DNA of 15,046 nucleotides from assembly GCA_008086245.1 (NCBI GenBank), contig VSIX01000138.1, positions 1-15,046 of the forward strand, written 5' to 3'. Each line of letters begins with the position of its first letter. Position 1 is the stretch's first letter. Positions 13,806 through 15,046 of the stretch are shown here, in pieces. The notes below the pieces were generated by a model, which saw only the letters and a program-made list of their open reading frames with translations, had not been told where the DNA came from and did not search any database. Both the position numbers and the translations under genes were made by a program. The DNA is from Candidatus Mcinerneyibacterium aminivorans. Its GTDB lineage: Bacteria; Macinerneyibacteriota; Macinerneyibacteria; Macinerneyibacteriales; Macinerneyibacteriaceae.

Positions 13806-14831
13806 ATGAATATAGAAGAATTAAAGAGCACACTTGAGAAGATAAAGAAAAGTTTTAAAAATCAAAAAAAGGATGGGGATGATAAGGAGTCCTGGAATGA
13901 TCTCAGGGTGAAATATCTGGGAAGAAAAAGTAAAATAAAGGAGCTTTTTGGACTCATCGGGGAATTTGATCCCGAAGAAAGAAAAAAAGTTGGCAAAATG
14001 ATTAATGACCACAAAGATTATATAGAAAAAGAAATTGCCCTTTTAAAAAATAAAATTGAAAAAGAAGAGGAAAAAATTAAATATGATATTACACTTCCTC
14101 CCAGAAAAAGGGATATCGGAAAAGAACATCCAATTACATCAATTTTTGAATTGTCAAAAGAGATATTTTCTAAAATGGGATTTGATATAAAAACAGGTCC
14201 CGAAATTGAAGAAGAGTGGTATAATTTTGATGCTTTAAACATCCCTGAATCCCATCCAGCCAGGGATGAGCAGGATACTTTTTATATAAATGAAGAAAAA
14301 AAGGTTTTGAGGACTCATACTTCGCCTGTACAAATCAGAACTATGCTTGAAGAGAAACCACCTCTTGCTATGATTGCACCGGGTAAAGTTTACAGAAGTG
14401 ATACAATTGATGCCAGTCATTCACCTGTATTTCACCAAATAGAAGGTTTGCTGATTGATGAAAATGTTAAATTTTCAGATTTAAAAGGTGTTCTGTATAA
14501 GTATTTATCGGAATTGTTCAATGATAACTCTATTAAATTAAGATTCTATAATAATTATTTCCCATTTACCGAACCTTCTGCAGAAATGCACATGAATTGT
14601 ATTTTCTGCAAAGGAGAGGGATGTAAAGTTTGTAAAAATAGTGGCTGGATTGAGTTGCTCGGCTGTGGCATGGTCGATCCGAATGTTTTTAAAGCTGTAG
14701 ATATAGATCCGGAAAAGTATACAGGATTTGCTTTTGGAGTAGGTGTTGAAAGACTTGCTTTATTAAAGTATAATATTCCTGACATGAGATATTTTTATGA
14801 AAATGATTTGAGAATGTTGAATTTAATGTAA
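13806..14831 (+). CDS. pheS: Phenylalanine-tRNA ligase alpha subunit
   Basis: The catalytic subunit of the (alpha-beta)2 enzyme that charges tRNA-Phe. It has 341 residues, usual length. A long N-terminal coiled coil (about 1-95) with LRVKYLGRKSKI contacts tRNA. Class II motif 1 is around TGPEIEEEWYNFDALNIP, and HPARDEQDTFYI follows. Motif 2 covers KVYRSDTIDASHSPVFHQIE, and motif 3 is FGVGVERLALLKY. FPFTEPSAEMHM lines the active site. A four-cysteine insert (C-x2-C-x4-C-x2-C within CIFCKGEGCKVC) probably binds zinc and is common in many bacterial PheS proteins. The start follows the RHH stop by two bases, with GGGTGGA as binding site. Confidence 0.97.
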   Translation: MNIEELKSTLEKIKKSFKNQKKDGDDKESWNDLRVKYLGRKSKIKELFGLIGEFDPEERKKVGKMINDHKDYIEKEIALLKNKIEKEEEKIKYDITLPPRKRDIGKEHPITSIFELSKEIFSKMGFDIKTGPEIEEEWYNFDALNIPESHPARDEQDTFYINEEKKVLRTHTSPVQIRTMLEEKPPLAMIAPGKVYRSDTIDASHSPVFHQIEGLLIDENVKFSDLKGVLYKYLSELFNDNSIKLRFYNNYFPFTEPSAEMHMNCIFCKGEGCKVCKNSGWIELLGCGMVDPNVFKAVDIDPEKYTGFAFGVGVERLALLKYNIPDMRYFYENDLRMLNLM

Positions 14832-14855
14832 AAATTATAACTATAAGGTGGCTTT

Positions 14856-15046
14856 ATGAAAGTAACTTGGAAATGGCTTAATGATTTCATAGATCTTTCT
14901 GATTTAAATATAGAAAAGCTTTCTGACAAATTAGGCGCACAGGGTTTAGAAGTTGATGATGTTGATTATCCAGCTGAGAAGATAAGTAATGTTGTTATAG
15001 GGTATGTAAAAAATATTGAAAAGCATCCTAATGCTGATAATTTAAA
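14856..15046 (+). CDS. pheT: Phenylalanine-tRNA ligase beta subunit (5' part only)
   Basis: The first 63 codons of the beta subunit, cut by the window end. The N-terminus KVTWKWLNDFIDL, then LGAQGLEVDDV and the beginning of the tRNA-binding-like domain (VVIGYVKNIEKHPNADNL), match the family start. The full protein normally has about 790-800 residues and carries the editing site for Tyr-tRNA-Phe. AAGGTGG (14845-14851) lies just before the ATG. The gap to pheS is 24 bases, so the two are in one operon. Confidence 0.96.
   Translation, partial: MKVTWKWLNDFIDLSDLNIEKLSDKLGAQGLEVDDVDYPAEKISNVVIGYVKNIEKHPNADNL

Noticed and set aside
1-15046. CRISPR array, insertion sequence, prophage or defence island
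   Set aside because: No regularly spaced repeats, transposase, integrase or defence gene motifs were seen; nearly all of the window is housekeeping and regulatory genes.

Overview
The window is an AT-rich (about one-third G+C by eye), densely packed bacterial region in which every gene I can support is on the + strand. The gene content points to an anaerobic-type diderm bacterium. Lipopolysaccharide export genes (lptC-lptA-lptB) and a predicted outer-membrane beta-barrel require an outer membrane. HPr kinase, an HPr with the regulatory serine, WhiA and long-form HPF are more typical of Firmicutes and their relatives. A diderm Firmicute such as a member of Halanaerobiales is my best guess. This is inference from content, G+C and strong AGGAGG-type ribosome binding sites; no rRNA or other definitive marker is present.

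Layout. Positions 1-497 are non-coding, with a long hairpin and a good sigma-70 type promoter. Positions 498-13366 are one nearly unbroken gene train: outer-membrane barrel, lptC, lptA, lptB, rpoN (sigma-54), lpdA, lipA, hpf, hprK, whiA, a mannose-family PTS EIIA, a possible 29-residue ORF, ptsH (HPr), ptsI (enzyme I) and fhs (formate-tetrahydrofolate ligase). Many junctions overlap by 4-17 bases, which suggests translational coupling. A second promoter with the same hexamers and spacing lies just before ptsH. Positions 13367-13611 are intergenic, with an unassigned structured element and a third promoter whose -10 sits inside an inverted repeat. A small ribbon-helix-helix protein, pheS and the start of pheT (cut by the window end) follow.

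How the genes fit together. The first part builds the LPS export machine. The lptABC-rpoN-hpf-hprK-EIIA-ptsH-ptsI order is the well-known proteobacterial LPS / sigma-54 / regulatory-PTS cluster, but with three changes. The rapZ position between hprK and EIIA is occupied by whiA, ptsN is absent, and an lpdA-lipA pair is inserted between rpoN and hpf. No sugar-specific EIIB, EIIC or EIID is present, so the PTS genes look like a regulatory or shared phosphorelay: PEP to EI to HPr to EIIA, with HprK acting on HPr Ser46. LpdA, LipA and Fhs together hint at lipoate-dependent and one-carbon metabolism, but no lipoyl-carrying protein lies in the window.

I found no mobile element, CRISPR array, tRNA or rRNA gene. 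The most notable points are the hybrid cluster with whiA in the rapZ slot, the structured element after fhs, and the ribbon-helix-helix gene with a possible self-operator in front of pheST.
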